64,000 nucleotides of DNA, from NCBI GenBank assembly GCA_905221605.1, contig CAJNDS010002269.1:370094-434093 (forward strand), read 5' to 3'. Origin of the DNA: Symbiodinium natans. Lineage: Eukaryota > Sar > Dinophyceae > Suessiales > Symbiodiniaceae. The translations under genes were made by a program, and so were the position numbers. The notes below the pieces were generated by a model that made no database searches, had not been told where the DNA came from, and saw only the letters and a list, made by a program, of their open reading frames with translations. Positions 11,501-22,959 of this stretch are shown piece after piece; position 1 is the first letter of the stretch; each line of letters opens with the position of its first letter.

Positions 11501-14500
11501 CTGATCTTCCCCAGCCAATGCAATTGTTTGATGAATAATCGTCAATGACATGCAAATATCCTGCGCCAGCGGAAGCTCGGCGAAGAAGTCTTCATGGAGG
11601 AGCAAGACTTTGCTAACCACTCCGTTGAATTTCGAGTGTGCCGGATCTCTCCACTCTCAAGAAGTCCGTTCACATCAACATACGGTTGCAGCACATAGCT
11701 TGCGCCAACATCGTGATTCGATGGCTCATTGCCACGGCGGTCTCTGCCAAGAAGTCACGCCACTGAGCGGGAATGCAAGGACCCCTGAACAACGTAGCAA
11801 GCTGCCCCAGTTGTCAGGCGCGGGGCCATGAGGATGCCTAGGAAGTGCCAGCGTCACATGATCCTGAACTAATCACCCTAAACCCTAAACCCTAAACCCT
11901 AAACCCTAAACCCTAAACCCTAAACCCTAAACCCTAAACCCTAAACGGGGGTATTGGGCTCTCTGAGTACCCGCGCCTCCAAGCGACTGAGGTTGCTTTC
12001 GTCGAAGCCGTTCGTTACCAGAAAGCGGCAAGTCAACCTCAAGCTGGCGACTCCAGGGTTTACGGAGTTTAAGGGGTTACAGGGTTTAGAGAGCAGGGCT
12101 TGAAGTCTACTTGAAGGCTCCTGGCTGGTGTTACCTATGGTTGAAAGTGCTGGCTAGGGTTCGACCTAGCGTCTCCCTAGGTTAAGGAGGGTGGAACATG
12201 CAACTGTAAACCCGAGTAGGCCTCTTCCCGGAAATCCAGGTCCAGGGTCGAACGGAACGTCCAGGGTCGAACGGAACGCAACAGAAGCAAGCAGGGACAA
12301 CATCCGTAGGGTTTGAGGGTTCAGGTGTTTAGGACCCTGAACCCTCATGACGCGCGAATATGAACCCTAGACTTCCCTAACCCCTAAACCCTAAAACCCT
12401 GAAACCCTATACTCCCTAAAACCCTAAACCTTCTGAACCCCAAGGCCGATAAGGACCTGAACCCCCAGGGCCAAGCCCAGTTGCACTCTCCAGACCGACC
12501 TAGTCAAAAGCCATGCAAAACTAGGACCTCCAGTCGCTGAAGTCCAAAGCAAATACACCCTAAACCCCATAACCCTGGAGCTCTAAACTAACCCCAAGCC
12601 TTGGAGACCTCAACCTTATAAAGCTACTGAACTCACAGAACTAACAGACCCTGAAACCTGTTGGCGCTCCAGACTGAGAGAGAAGCACAATCGCTTCGCA
12701 GCGAAAGCTAGCCCATGTTCGGGATGGAGTCTTGCTTTCAGGTGGGATCGGGGTGCAGACGCAGTTCAGAAGAAAAAAAGATGACTTGGTGACCAGATGT
12801 GACCAGCACATCACGGGCATGAACGGGGTCAGCATGGGCTCATCACGCAATTACCTGCACCAAAACAAGCACCTTTAAAAATCTGAGATCGCTATAACGT
12901 ATACGCTAAATCAGTCGCACCACCCCGAGCCCTAGAGTCCTCAACCCTAACGTCTGAAGCAAAACAAAGCCCTTAAACTCTTCAAGCCCTAAACACAAGC
13001 TCTGAATCTGGACTCCCTCCCCTTGGACCCATAGTCAAAAGTACTACTATGTCTAATAATGCCTGTTGGGTTTTTTATCACCCTAAGCCCAAAAAAACCC
13101 TAAACCCTAAACCCTCAACCATAAACCCTAAACCTAAACCCCCAAGACGAATTTAAAGCGCCTAACTGTCGAGCGATTCCGCACAAAAAAAACCCTAAAC
13201 CCTACAGTATCTCCTATAAGGAACTGCTGTAGAGACAGGCCAAAGCTCGGACGTCTCCCTCAAGAGGCCCCGGCGTAAAATGATCCTCAGAACATCCTTC
13301 CGGCCTCGAGCTGCGGGCTTTGGGGTTCGTGTTTTCTTCTTCTTCTTCTTCTTCTTCTTATTCTTCTTCTTCTTATTCTTCTTCTTCTTTCTATTACTAT
13401 TATTATCATTATTGTTATTAGTTGTGTTTTTTAAGGATCTTTTTGGGGGTTTTAGGGGTTTCAGGGCTTTTGGGGCAGGGATATAGGGACTTAGAGCGTA
13501 GGATTTTTTTTATCAGCTTTGGGTTCAGGGATTCAGGGGTTTTAGGTCTTGGGGGATTTAGGGGGTTTTTGGGGCTTAGACGTCTCTGGAGGGTTTAGAG
13601 CTGCCCTCTTTGTTCGGAAGGGGTTCGAGGTTTAGGGTTTAGGGTTTAGGGTTTAGGGTTTGGGGTTTGGGGTTTAGGGTTTAGGGCATTGTTTCCGTCT
13701 TCGCGGGTCTTGGGGACTCGGGTGCTTGCCGTGACGGGATGAACGCTTACTAGTTATGTAGATATACGTCTACATGCTTGACAGGTGGGGCGAACAGCCA
13801 AGCCTCAATCTTCAGGGCTTTAGGGTTTATAGACCCTAAACCCTAAACCCTAAACCCTAAACCCTAAACCCTAAACCCTAAACCCTAAACCCGAATTAGT
13901 CTAAATCCCTACGCCCCAGAAAGCTTCGGGTTCCTGGCTGAGGCTTGGCAGAGCTTAGGCTCCTGGACCTGCTCTCGGCCTTCAACCGCCAGCCCCAAGA
14001 TTTTAGGGTTTAGGGTTTAGGGTTTAGGGTTTAGGGTTTAGGGTTTAGGGTTTAGGGCGCCAGCCCTGTACCCTTTCAGCACTAAATCCCTGAACACCCT
14101 ATAAACCCCCCCCAAACCCTGAACGGAGCCTAACCCCCCAAACCCTGAACCCTCAACCCTAAACCCTGAGCCCTAAACCCTAAACCCTGAATCCTCAACC
14201 CTAAACCCTCCCTGAGGGTTCTCAACCCACATCTGGCGGCCCGGCTGGCCACTTTCTTGCACCAGCGCCGCCGCCAAGCAGGCGCAGCCTCGGCAGCTGC
14301 ACCATTGAGCTATCCAGGATGGGCGATTCGGCCTTGCAATCCCCCATCGTCAACCCTATAGAGGGCCTTTTTTAGGGGGTTATGGGGGTGTGACAGCCCA
14401 TCCTGGATAGAACCACACACGTGAATCTGCAGATAAAGGTATTTGACCATCAGCAATTAAAATGGCATTTGTGCTTATGCCTGTTAAGGATGCATCTGTG

Positions 14501-17500
14501 GGTTTAGGGTTCAAGAGGGGGGGGGGGCCTCTGAAGCCTGTTGGGTAGGGTCGTTTCTGTTTTTTTTTTTTTTTTTGTGTGGGGGGGGGGGGGGGGGGGG
14601 GGGGCGCAGGGTTTAGGGCATTTTTCGGTGATTTTGGAGTCTCAAGACACAAAACATGGGTTTTGACGGGTCCTTGGGAGCGGAGCTCCGGCTAGAACTG
14701 CAGCTCGAACAGTGTAGGGCCTTTTCAAATTTGGGAAAACTGCACCCATGAACCTCCAAGTAAAGTCCCCTGAACCACCCTAAACCCCAAACCCTGAACT
14801 GCCGAAAGCCCTGAACCCTGAACCCTAAACCCAAGGCTTCAGACCCTGACGACCTTGAACTGCTACAGCACCGAGCACTAACCCCTGAAGGGGTTTGGGG
14901 CTCACACAACATGCCAGGAAAAACCTCGGCTCTCACGACCTTGGGTCCGACAGCTGTAGTTTGCTGAACTGCCAACGATGCATCTCGCACGACCCACTTG
15001 CAACAAAACCTTAGCCACTCTGAGATGCCATGAGTTGCCCAAAAGGCGGTGTCTATCGCATGGTGCCTCCAGCGGATCAGCCATCTCACCCGGCTGCTCT
15101 GTGACCATCGCGGCCTCATGGTCATTCCCACTGCGCGTAGTGCCGGCCCGTATGTAGCCACCGCTGATGCCTCGCGGGCCTCCCTACCCGCTTCTGTGGG
15201 TGCTGGTCAAGCAGTGCTCCGCTAGAGCCGTCGAGGATCTTAGGGTGTTGAAGGACAAACCCTTCAGCTTTCGCGGCTAAACATACCCCAAGGTCCTAAG
15301 ACCCTAAGCCCTAAATTTCAGCGAGTTCAACCTCAGGCCACGTCTCGTCAAGAGGTCGCGCTGACTGCAAGCTTCAGCTGTGTGCAAGGCCACTGCCTGC
15401 TTAGGCGGTTTCTAAGGCTTTTAGGGTTTTAGGGGGTTTTGTCGTTTCGGGGTCAAGGGGTGCTAGGCATATTGCAGCTTTAAGTCTTTGATAGCTTGGC
15501 TTTTTCAGCCTTTTCAGTTCTAGAGGTTCGTTGTCTCTACGTTTGGCTTTTTGGACTTCTTCTTCGCTCAGTCTCGCGCCCTCCCCCTCCAGAAACACTG
15601 CCTAGAGACACAGAAACGCAACCCATGGCCCATGGCGCGGGATTGCCCTAATGTTGACTTCACAATAGGAATTCCCGCCGCAATTATAAAATCCAGCTGC
15701 CAGGACACAATAATGTAGCCCGCCACAATTATAAAATCCAGCCCGGAATATTCTTCTAAAAGTGATCCCCCAGAAGCTCGCAGTAGAGGCTCACTTAGCC
15801 CACCGTGGTGGCACCGGGACAGCTAGACCTACCAGGATTTAGGCGGATATTATTGAGGAGGCCCTGGCCGGAGAGATTGATCAATGAAGGGGGGGGGGGG
15901 GATTTATTAATGCGAAGTCAACATTAAACCCTACACCCTACACCCTAAACCCTAAACCCTAAACCCTACGGCTCGTGCCCGAGGCCTCCAGCAAGCTTCC
16001 CAGCTTGTCGGCCGCGCAGAATACCTCACGAGGCGCGGCCACGGAACTTGCGAACTTGGGAACTTCGGAACTTGAGGTTTAGGGTTTAGGGTTTAGGTGG
16101 TTAGGAGGTTCAGGGTTTCAGGGTTTAGTGGCTTGAGAAGTCAGTGGGGCAAGGGGAAAGGGGTCTAGGAAGTGGAGCCTCGCTGTTTGGCGGGTTTATA
16201 ATAGGATTTAGGGCTCAACCTGGCGAGGATAAGGGCACTCGTCAGTCATCGAGTATGGTTTCTCCACTTAACAAAACTATCCAGGAACCTTTCAAGGCAG
16301 GAAAGGTTCCTGGGTAGTTCTGTTAGCTTTGGTCTAACGTACGGTCTTTTTCTAGTGGGGGAGGGGGGGGGATCTCAATTATGGTACTTGTACTCATCAA
16401 CTCTATACCCCTAAACCCCAAAATTTTGTCGAAACCCACACCCCGGAGCCCCGAACCTGAGCCACAGCGCAGCTTAGCAGGCGGTGCTTGCAAATGTCTG
16501 GCATTCCCTTGGGCCCGTTTCTCTCCAAACCCCCCAAAAAAACGAAAGCCCTAAACCCTGAAGACCCGAAACTCTAACCCTAAACCCTAGACCTGAAACC
16601 CTGAAACCCCTGAGCCTAAACCCTAAACCCTGAAACCCCTAAAAAACTCCTGAAAAACCCTAAACCCCCAGACCCGTGAACCCTCAAAACCTTGCGCCGG
16701 CCCACGCGGGAGCGCAGGCGCTGGAGGGGGTCCGTCGCATCGTCGGCAGGGGGAGGGCCACGGGTGGCCACCTGCCAGGAAGCTCGTTTGAAGGCTCAAG
16801 CCTTCAGAGGGGAAGGCAACCCTAAAGGTCTAGGGTTTAGGGTTTGGGGTTTAGGGTTTGGGGTTTAGGGTTTAGGGTTTGGGGTTTGGGGTGCAGGGGT
16901 TAGGGTTTGGGGTTTGGGGTTTGGGGTTTGGGGTTTGGGGTTTGGGGTTTGGGGTTTGGGGTTTGGGGTTTGGGGTTTGGGGTTTGGGGTTTAGGGTGAA
17001 AACACTGAACCCTAGACCCCGCCACTCGGGACCGGTTATCAAACTGCAGGTCGCTTCTTTTTGAGACTCCGGCGTGAATACGTGCACCTGAATCTCCAGG
17101 TGCAGGCTCTTCGTCGAGGTGCAGGGCGCCGGAAGCACTCATGAGTCGGGTTTGGGGTTTGGGGTTTGGGGTTTTGTGGGTTTAGGGTTCAAGGTTTAGG
17201 GTTCAAGGTTAGGGTTCAGGGTTTAGAGTGGGGTTTGGGGCGGGTTTATCCCGGCGCCTTCAAGAGTTCTGAGGAGGGTGTGCACCCAAGAATGCGTTTG
17301 AAGATGGCTTCTTGTAGCTAGAGCCTGAAACAGAAGCCCACAGCAATGATGCGCTATTACAACTCCGACGGAAGCTGGGGAGTACCTGGGCCCTCCCTCA
17401 AAAATGAGTCCTCTCGAAGGGCGGGCCTCTAAGCCCCATAGACCCTAAACCCTAAACCCTAAACCCCAAACCCTGAACCCTGAAGCCTGAACCCTGAACC

Positions 17501-20218
17501 CTGAACCCCTGCCTGCCTGAACTAAGAGGGAGGCCAGAAATTGGAGAAACTTTGCACCAATCGCTGCACCTTTCACGTTGCGCCGCCCGGCCGTGTGATC
17601 ATGGGGCTTGGGCTCATCATGTGCTAGACATGCTAGAATGTTCAGGAAGAGCGTGACAGATCCCAGAACTTGTCCTCGTAAGCAAGGGTCGTATGTAATA
17701 TGGCAGCTTGCACCAGAGACTGGATTTACATCCTGCACCCAGAACCCTAGCAGCAGTGAAAATGTAGGTTGTGCATATTCAAAAAGATCGGTTGGTTGTA
17801 TACTCTTTATTTACTTTACCATTGCCCCCACAAGAAGAGCTTCAATCCCCCCACCATAAAGCGGCTCGACATACCACCTCCCCCAATGTGAATAGGGTTT
17901 AGGGATTTAGTGTTCTGGGATTGAGAATGGGAATGGGTCTTAGGGATGAGGGTCATAGGGGTTCTGGGACTCAGGGTCTTAGGGGTTTAGGGCTTTAGGG
18001 TTTAGGGACTGAGGATTTGAGGGATTCAGGGTTTAGGGGTCTGTAGGGCTTAGGGGTTTACATACGCCACAACGTCGGCGCATCTCCTCCACCAGCAGCG
18101 ACATCAACATGGGGTTGAATGGAATATCTCGTGCAATGACTTCAGGATTCGATATCCGCTCCTTCCGCTGCTTCTCTCTTTGCTTGCGATCACGGTTGGT
18201 CGTGAACGCCTTTGCGGAAGAATCGTGGCGGATCTTCATCGCTGGACGGAAAGTGACGTGTTCTAATCGCGAAATCACTTTCTAGCGCCCGATAGCAAAT
18301 CCCCTAATGTTAAAGCCCAAGCCCTTAAGGTCGTAAATCGTACAATCTAAGCTGCGCGTGTCGAAGCGGACCAGCTCGAAATCTGCATCTCCAACCCTTG
18401 ACCTCCTCGACCCGAGGCCCTGCCCAGGCGTGCGCCACGTGCCCGCCCCAGGGGTCTGGCCCCCAGTGACCTTATAAGGATATGGGAACATGTATTGAAG
18501 GATTGGACAACTCTGGGACTAGAGGACTGGCCGAACAAAACCCCTCCACATCCTACACCCTGTTCTAAAGAGTCCTCGAAACGCAAAACACATCCAAGAT
18601 GCCATGGGGAGACCAAGCTTTCCGTCGTTCTGCATCCGACGTGGCTGTGGGGTCTTGCGGGGCTTGGGAATTTAGGGTTTGGATCTGGGTTTAGGGTTTT
18701 GATCTCGAATTTTGGGGATTTAGGGTTTTAGCGATTGACGGCTCGGGGATGCAGGACTTAGGGATTTTTTATGCTTAGGGCAACCACCAACCCAAGTTGA
18801 CCCCTAAACCCCGAGCGCCACCACCCTGGTATTCAATGGTATGAGCCATACACTGCAGTACATTACGTATGGGCGGACGGGGTCGGCATGAGACGCTTCT
18901 ATACAGCGAATATAAGGACACGAACTGTCAGGGTTAGGACTCCTTTCACAACCCGAAACCCTAAAAACCCTAAACACCCTAAAAAACCCTAAAAACCCTA
19001 AACACCCTAAAAAAACCCTAAAAAACACCAAAAACCCCAAAAACGCCTAACAACCCTAACAAAAACCCTAAAAACCCTAAAAACCCTAAAAACCCTAACC
19101 AACCCTAACCAACCCTAAAAACCCAAAACAAACCCTAAAAACTCTTTAAAAAACCCTAAAAAAACCCTGAACACCCTTAAAAAACCCTAAAAACCCCAAA
19201 AACCCTAAAAGCCCCCAGCCCACCACTGCCTTCCGCGGGGCTGCGCCCGCCAAGCGCGAGGGCGACGGACAAGGAAGCCTCGGAGGATTTCAGGGTTCCA
19301 GTGCCGAGTGAGGGTTTAGGGTTTAGGGTTTAGGGTTTCGGGTTTCGGGTTTCGGGTTTCGGGTTTCGGGTTTAGGGTTTAGGGTTTAGGGCTTAGGCTC
19401 ACTACTGCCAGAGGTGCACCCAGGTTTTCCGCAGAGTTTAAGGTAGAAATCCCTCAGAAACTGGAACTCTGCCTTCGAGAGCCTGGATCCAGGATACCCC
19501 GCAAAGCCCGAGCCCTGCAACTGCAACCCAAAGCCCTGAGCCCTAAACCCCTAAACCCCTAAACCCCTAAACCCCTAAACCCCTAAACCCCTAAACCCCT
19601 AAACCCCTCAACCCCCTGAAATCCCAAACCCTAAAAACTCGCCTGCACTCTTAGGATGGCCCTTAAAACCCTCTGAAGAATACTCCGAAAATTTGATCCT
19701 CTTAAACCCAATGAGGGAAAACATGAAAAAAAACCTAAACCTAAACCCTAAACCCTAAACCCTAAACCCTAAACCCTAAACCCTAAACCCTAAACCCTAA
19801 ACCCTAAACGGCCTACCGAGACGTCTAAACCCGGACCGTATTCCTTTGTTCGAAGCTCACCTCCAACACGCCCGTCTCCACCATCGCAGCCGCCAAGACC
19901 TCCACCGCAGCTTTAGGTTGTTCCAGGGGTTAGAGCTGGAGGGTTTAGGGTTTAGGGTTTAGGGTTTAGGGTTTAGGGTTTAGTCATGCCGAAGAGTGGC
20001 GAACGTGGGCAGATACTGAACCCTACATCCGAATCCCCAAAACAGAAACACAAAGCTGGTTGGAACCCTATATACACTCACCATTTCCTGTAAACTGCAG
20101 ACCCTGAACCCCTTTAAAACAAAAACACAACCTTACATCCAAGGCTGGAGGTTGCGGGATCCCGAAGCGTCGCCTCCATGTAGAAGCTTAGGGCGCGGTT
20201 CTGCTCATGGATGTCGCC
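8512..20218 (-). CDS. U-box protein gene, central part (exons 22-31)
   Basis: Exons: 20174-20218, 19861-19899, 19213-19278, 16691-16771, 15979-16024, 14231-14288, 11971-12037, 10415-10465, 9455-9494, 8512-8571. Each is a GC-rich island with an open minus frame, an AG acceptor usually before G, and a GT or GC donor; phases match along the chain. The product is helical and Ala/Leu-rich, for example VLAAAMVETGVLE, CACLAAALVQESGQPGRQM, APERQAVLVALGALACN and LLPPEELARARQRLARLGA, which suggests an armadillo/HEAT-like repeat fold by inference only. Exon 25 (27 codons) carries a polar linker (PPPADDATDPLQRLRSR). I cannot name the protein family apart from its C-terminal U-box. Some exons may be missed or trimmed wrongly; the strong ones are 22-28 and 29. 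Confidence 0.65.
8580..8687. mobile_element. MITE-like hairpin, about 108 bp
   Basis: The terminal inverted repeat GATCCTATACTCCCCTTAGAA pairs with the complement of the right end (GATCCCTATATCCCCCTTGGG). The centre is AT-rich. It has no coding capacity. It lies just upstream (transcript sense) of exon 31 of the U-box gene, near the acceptor at 8572. Size and end sequence resemble the elements at 31061 and 33144. Confidence 0.7.
10990..11106. repeat. Homogenised TCTAGGG array joined to TTTAGGG array
   Basis: Eight or nine copies of the variant heptamer TCTAGGG pass abruptly into about eight copies of canonical TTTAGGG. It lies in the intron between exons 28 and 29. Confidence 0.95.
11300..11870. 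other. Unassigned mixed sequence in intron
   Basis: Non-repetitive sequence with several short overlapping open frames (60-93 codons) on both strands, none with a recognisable domain or splice pattern like the flanking exons. It could be an old gene fragment. It lies between exons 28 and 29. Confidence 0.4.
13333..13420. repeat. (TTC)n / (TTA)n microsatellite
   Basis: TTC triplets with TTA interruptions, then a TAT/TTA-rich tail. The open frame through it codes only Phe/Leu runs and is not a gene. Confidence 0.9.
14581..14604. repeat. 24-bp poly-G tract
   Basis: An uninterrupted run of 24 G, shortly after a run of T. It lies in the intron between exons 26 and 27. Confidence 0.95.
14613..15161 (-). 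other. Unrecognised open frame in intron
   Basis: A minus frame is open for 182 codons and a second frame overlaps it (14902-15108). Residues such as AIDTAFWATHGISEWLRFCC look non-random, but I recognise no family. It lies in the intron between exons 26 and 27, and its 3' half runs into telomere-like sequence (GLGFRVQGF-type translation), so at most the right half could be genuine. It may be a gene relic. Confidence 0.3.
15649..15926. mobile_element. MITE, 278 bp, inserted in a telomeric TA
   Basis: The perfect inverted ends ATGTTGACTTC and GAAGTCAACAT are flanked by TA on both sides. The left flank is ...CCC-TA and the right flank TA-AACCC, so the empty site would read CCCTAAACCC. Internally there is a direct repeat (CAATTATAAAATCCAGC twice, at about 15683 and 15729) and a poly-G. 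There is no transposase. TA duplication with short inverted ends is the Tc1/mariner-type pattern. It sits about 50 bp downstream of the exon 26 donor. Confidence 0.85.
16269..16325. repeat. 57-bp perfect-like hairpin
   Basis: TAACAAAACTATCCAGGAACCTTTC and the complement of TAACAGAACTACCCAGGAACCTTTC are separated by a 7-nt loop (22 of 25 pairs). It could be a small folded-back element or a hairpin RNA. It lies in the intron between exons 25 and 26. Confidence 0.7.
16832..16995. repeat. TTTGGGG variant array
   Basis: Mixed TTTAGGG/TTTGGGG changes into about 13 consecutive TTTGGGG units (16901-16993). The open frames here translate only the heptamer. It is followed by a TTTGGGG patch at 17149-17172. 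Confidence 0.95.
18033..18490 (-). other. Unrecognised open frames in intron (possible gene fragment)
   Basis: Two adjacent minus frames: one reads DADFELVRFDTRSLDCTIYD (about 18300-18491), the other includes RDRKQREKQRKERISNPEV and ARDIPFNPMLMSLLVEEMRR (18033-18278). A TAG separates them, but TAG-AAAG could be an acceptor. The base composition is less GC-rich than the U-box exons. No family was recognised. It lies between exons 24 and 25; it could be a relic or an extra exon. Confidence 0.4.
18955..19205. repeat. CCCTAAAAA-type degenerate array
   Basis: CCCTAAA expanded by extra A residues (CCCTAAAAA, CCCTAAACA, CCCTAACCAA) in about 30 copies. It lies directly downstream (transcript sense) of the exon 24 donor, so the intron begins with TTTTAGGG-type repeats. 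Confidence 0.85.
19312..19391. repeat. TTTAGGG array with TTTCGGG block
   Basis: TTTAGGG units enclose five consecutive TTTCGGG units (about 19335-19370). It lies directly upstream (transcript sense) of exon 24. Confidence 0.9.
19545..19612. repeat. CCCCTAAA octamer array
   Basis: About eight consecutive octamers CCCCTAAA, a length variant of the telomeric unit. Confidence 0.9.
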
Positions 20219-21465
20219 CTGACGAGTCTGTGGTGCCTAGAACCCTAAAACCCCAAGGGGGGGGGGGGGGGTGGGGCGTAGGGTTTAGGGTTTAGGGTTA
20301 AGGGTTAAGGGTTGAGGGTTTCGGGTTAAGGGTTTAGGTTTTAGATTTTAGGGTTTAGGGTGTAGGGTTTTGGGACCTATACCACAACACAGTCCTCGAG
20401 CAACTCCAAGCTCCCAACACCCTAAAACACTCAAGAAGCCCTAAGTGTCCCAGATACCCCCCAAGACCCGAAAGCCCTGCAATGCCCAACATACCATGAA
20501 GCCCTAGGCAGGTCTCATAGGCCTGGGGCTTAAAAGTTAGAATCTGTATGAATAATCATTCCGACCCCTATATTGCAGTGGAGGGCTTAAGGTTAATTGG
20601 CTTAAGGTTAATTTTAGGGTTTACGGTTCTGGCGTTTGGGGCATTTTAGAGCGCAATTTCGGGTGCAGGGCTTCAGGGTTCAGGGTTCAGAGTTTAGGGT
20701 TTAGGGTTCAGGGCTTCAGGTTTCAGGACTTGGGGTGTCTTGGTGCACCTTTTTTTGGGCCCTTTTGTTTTTTTTTTTTTTTTTTTTTTATGGGGGGGGG
20801 TTTGGGTTAGGGTTTGGGGTTTGGTTTGGGGTTTGGGGTTTGGGGTTTGGGGTTTGGGGTTGGGGGTTGGGGTTTGGGGTTTGGTGTTTGGGTTTGGGGT
20901 TTGGGGTTTGGGGTTTGGTGGTTTGGGTTTTGACGTTTGGGGTTTAGGTTTTAGGGTTTAGGGTTTAGGGTTTAGGGTTTAGGGTTTAGGGTTTAGGGTT
21001 TAGGGTTTAGGGTTTAGGGTTTAGGGTTTGGTGTTTGGGGTTTGGGGTTTGGGGTTTGGGGTTTGGGGTTTGGGGTTTGGGGTTTGGGGTTTGGGGTTTG
21101 GGGTTTGGGGTTTGGGGTTTGGGAGGGGTTTGGGGTTTGGGGTTTAGGGCTTAGGGTTGGAGAGGAAAATGGAGGTTGTTCTCTGCTTTTCCTCGGCTTT
21201 CTAGAAGAAAAGTAGGGCAAAAACATGGGGCAAACAAAAAAGAGGCCAAAAATAAGGGGCCCCCTGTATAAACCAGCCTCAGGCTCCGAGCCTGTGTGGT
21301 TTCACGGGTTGCGGTTGCAGTTTTGTTTTTGCTTCGGACTGGTAAGCTTCAGGTATATATGGGCATGTCTCCAAAACTTTTGGTCCCCGCGCCAAATCTG
21401 TTCTGAGCTCGGCACACATCTGGATGTTTTATCCCCGGAAGCGCCAGGACAAGCTGCGCAGAGGA
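20219..21465. repeat. Telomere-variant-rich sequence left of the RCC1 gene
   Basis: Contains a poly-G (about 20257), a poly-T with poly-G (20763-20800), TTTGGGG arrays (20813-20945 and 21026-21140) and a TTTAGGG array (20945-21025). No exon was recognised. Together with 22960-24223 it forms the intron that encloses the RCC1 gene. Confidence 0.8.
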
Positions 21466-22959
21466 TTACGAGTTCTCCAACTCATATTGCACATCACCAC
21501 CAGCAGTGCAACGGATCACACTACGGCCACGGCCGGCGTACTCTTCAAAGCCCCAGGACACAACCGACCCGTTACCCAGGATTGCAGCAAAAGCGTCTTC
21601 CGTAGATTGAATCTGCCGCACGTCCGTCAGCTCATGCTGCACAACACCGGTGTCACCACCACAGTCGTTATCACCCCAGGCCACAACAGACCCATCACCC
21701 AGAAGGGCAGCAAAAGCACTGCCAGTTGCTTGGATCTGCTGCACGTCCTTCAGCTTATCCTGGACATGATCGCTGTGGCGACCAAGGTCAAAGTCACCGC
21801 CCCCCCACGTCACAACGGACCCATCATCCAGAATGGCAGCAAAAGCACCAGCAGACGCTTGGATCTGCTGCACGTTCTTCAGACGAGCTTGCACTTTGCT
21901 GCTATCAGTACGCCCCCATGTCACCACTGACCCATTGGCCAGAATGGCAGCAAAAGCACTGTCAGCCAAACAACAAGAGCCGCAGACAACTTGGACCTGC
22001 TGCACGCCCTTGAGCTGATCCTGCACAGAACCGCTGTCGCCGCCATGCCCTTCATATCCCCAGGTCATAACGGACCCATCACCTAGAATCGCAGCAAAGG
22101 CCCCTGCACTAGCTTGGATATGCTGCACGTCCCTCAGCTGATCCTGCGCAGCACCGCTGTCGCCGCCAAACGCTTCATCTCCCCAGGTCACAACAGTCCC
22201 ATCACCCAAAATGGCAGCAAAAGCCCTTTCAGTAGCTTGGATATGCTGCACGTCCTTCAGCTGATCCTGCACCACACCGCTTTCGCCACCATACCCTCCA
22301 TCTCCCCAGGTCACAACGGACCCATCAACCAGAATAGCGGCAAAAGCCCTTTCAGTAGCTTGGATATGGTGCACGTCCTTCAGCTGATCCTGCACAGCAC
22401 GGCTGTCGCCGCCATACCCTCCAGATCCCCAGGTCACAACGGACCCATCAACCAGAATAGCAGCAAAAGCTGCTGCAGTAACTTGGATACGCTTCACGCC
22501 CTTCAGCTGATGCTGCACAGCACTGCTGTCGCCGCCAAACGCTTCATCTCCCCAGGTCACAACGGATCCATCACCCAAAATGGCAGCAAAAGCCCTAGCA
22601 GTAGCTTGGATATGCTGCACGTCCTTCAGCTGATTCTTCACAGCACTGCTGTCGTTGCCATACCCTCCATCTCCCCAGGCCACAACGGACCCATCACCCA
22701 GAATAGCAGCAAAAGCACCAGTGTTGCTTTGAACGCAAACCTCTCTGATCTGCAAGGTCAGCACATCGCCGTTCTGCAACCCAGATTTCTCCAGCGTGGT
22801 TGCTCCGTCCAGAACTCCGGAGGAGTGGAGGAGTCTTCCTCTGCCAACTGCCAAAACCCTCTGTGCCCTGCTCTTCAAGGCTTCTACAGACTCATTTGGT
22901 TCTGCTTCCAGTGAAATTGTCCTGCCACTTAGCAGGCTCACCTCAATCGTAATGGGCAT
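21466..22959 (-). CDS. Ubiquitin-like + RCC1-repeat protein (intronless)
   Basis: A single open frame of 497 residues from ATG at 22959 (a TTG three codons upstream is also open) to TAA at 21466. Residues about 2-70 form a ubiquitin-like domain (ITIEVSLLSGRTISLE, then LEKSGLQNGDVLTLQI). Ten repeats follow, each near 45-50 residues, with the core AFAAILGDGSVVTWG and the spacer VQDQLKDVQHIQA. This is the regulator-of-chromosome-condensation (RCC1/HERC-type) beta-propeller repeat, often used for protein binding or GTPase exchange. An extra Cys-containing insert (VVCGSCCLADS) lies between repeats 6 and 7. The frame stops just after repeat 10, so a repeat may be truncated. Such UBL-RCC1 proteins are, as I recall, common in dinoflagellates. 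There is no intron although all neighbours are intron-dense. It lies in the intron between exons 21 and 22 of the U-box gene, same strand. The exact role is unknown. Confidence 0.88.
   Translation of the reverse strand: MPITIEVSLLSGRTISLEAEPNESVEALKSRAQRVLAVGRGRLLHSSGVLDGATTLEKSGLQNGDVLTLQIREVCVQSNTGAFAAILGDGSVVAWGDGGYGNDSSAVKNQLKDVQHIQATARAFAAILGDGSVVTWGDEAFGGDSSAVQHQLKGVKRIQVTAAAFAAILVDGSVVTWGSGGYGGDSRAVQDQLKDVHHIQATERAFAAILVDGSVVTWGDGGYGGESGVVQDQLKDVQHIQATERAFAAILGDGTVVTWGDEAFGGDSGAAQDQLRDVQHIQASAGAFAAILGDGSVMTWGYEGHGGDSGSVQDQLKGVQQVQVVCGSCCLADSAFAAILANGSVVTWGRTDSSKVQARLKNVQQIQASAGAFAAILDDGSVVTWGGGDFDLGRHSDHVQDKLKDVQQIQATGSAFAALLGDGSVVAWGDNDCGGDTGVVQHELTDVRQIQSTEDAFAAILGNGSVVSWGFEEYAGRGRSVIRCTAGGDVQYELENS

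Noticed and set aside
16872-17142. Open frames with repeated GFGVWGL / PKPQTPN peptides (also 20735-21226)
   Set aside because: They translate TTTGGGG heptamer arrays only.
22114-22914. 266-codon plus-strand open frame
   Set aside because: It is the complement of the RCC1-repeat gene; the periodic DNA keeps the other strand open. The minus frame has the recognisable domains.
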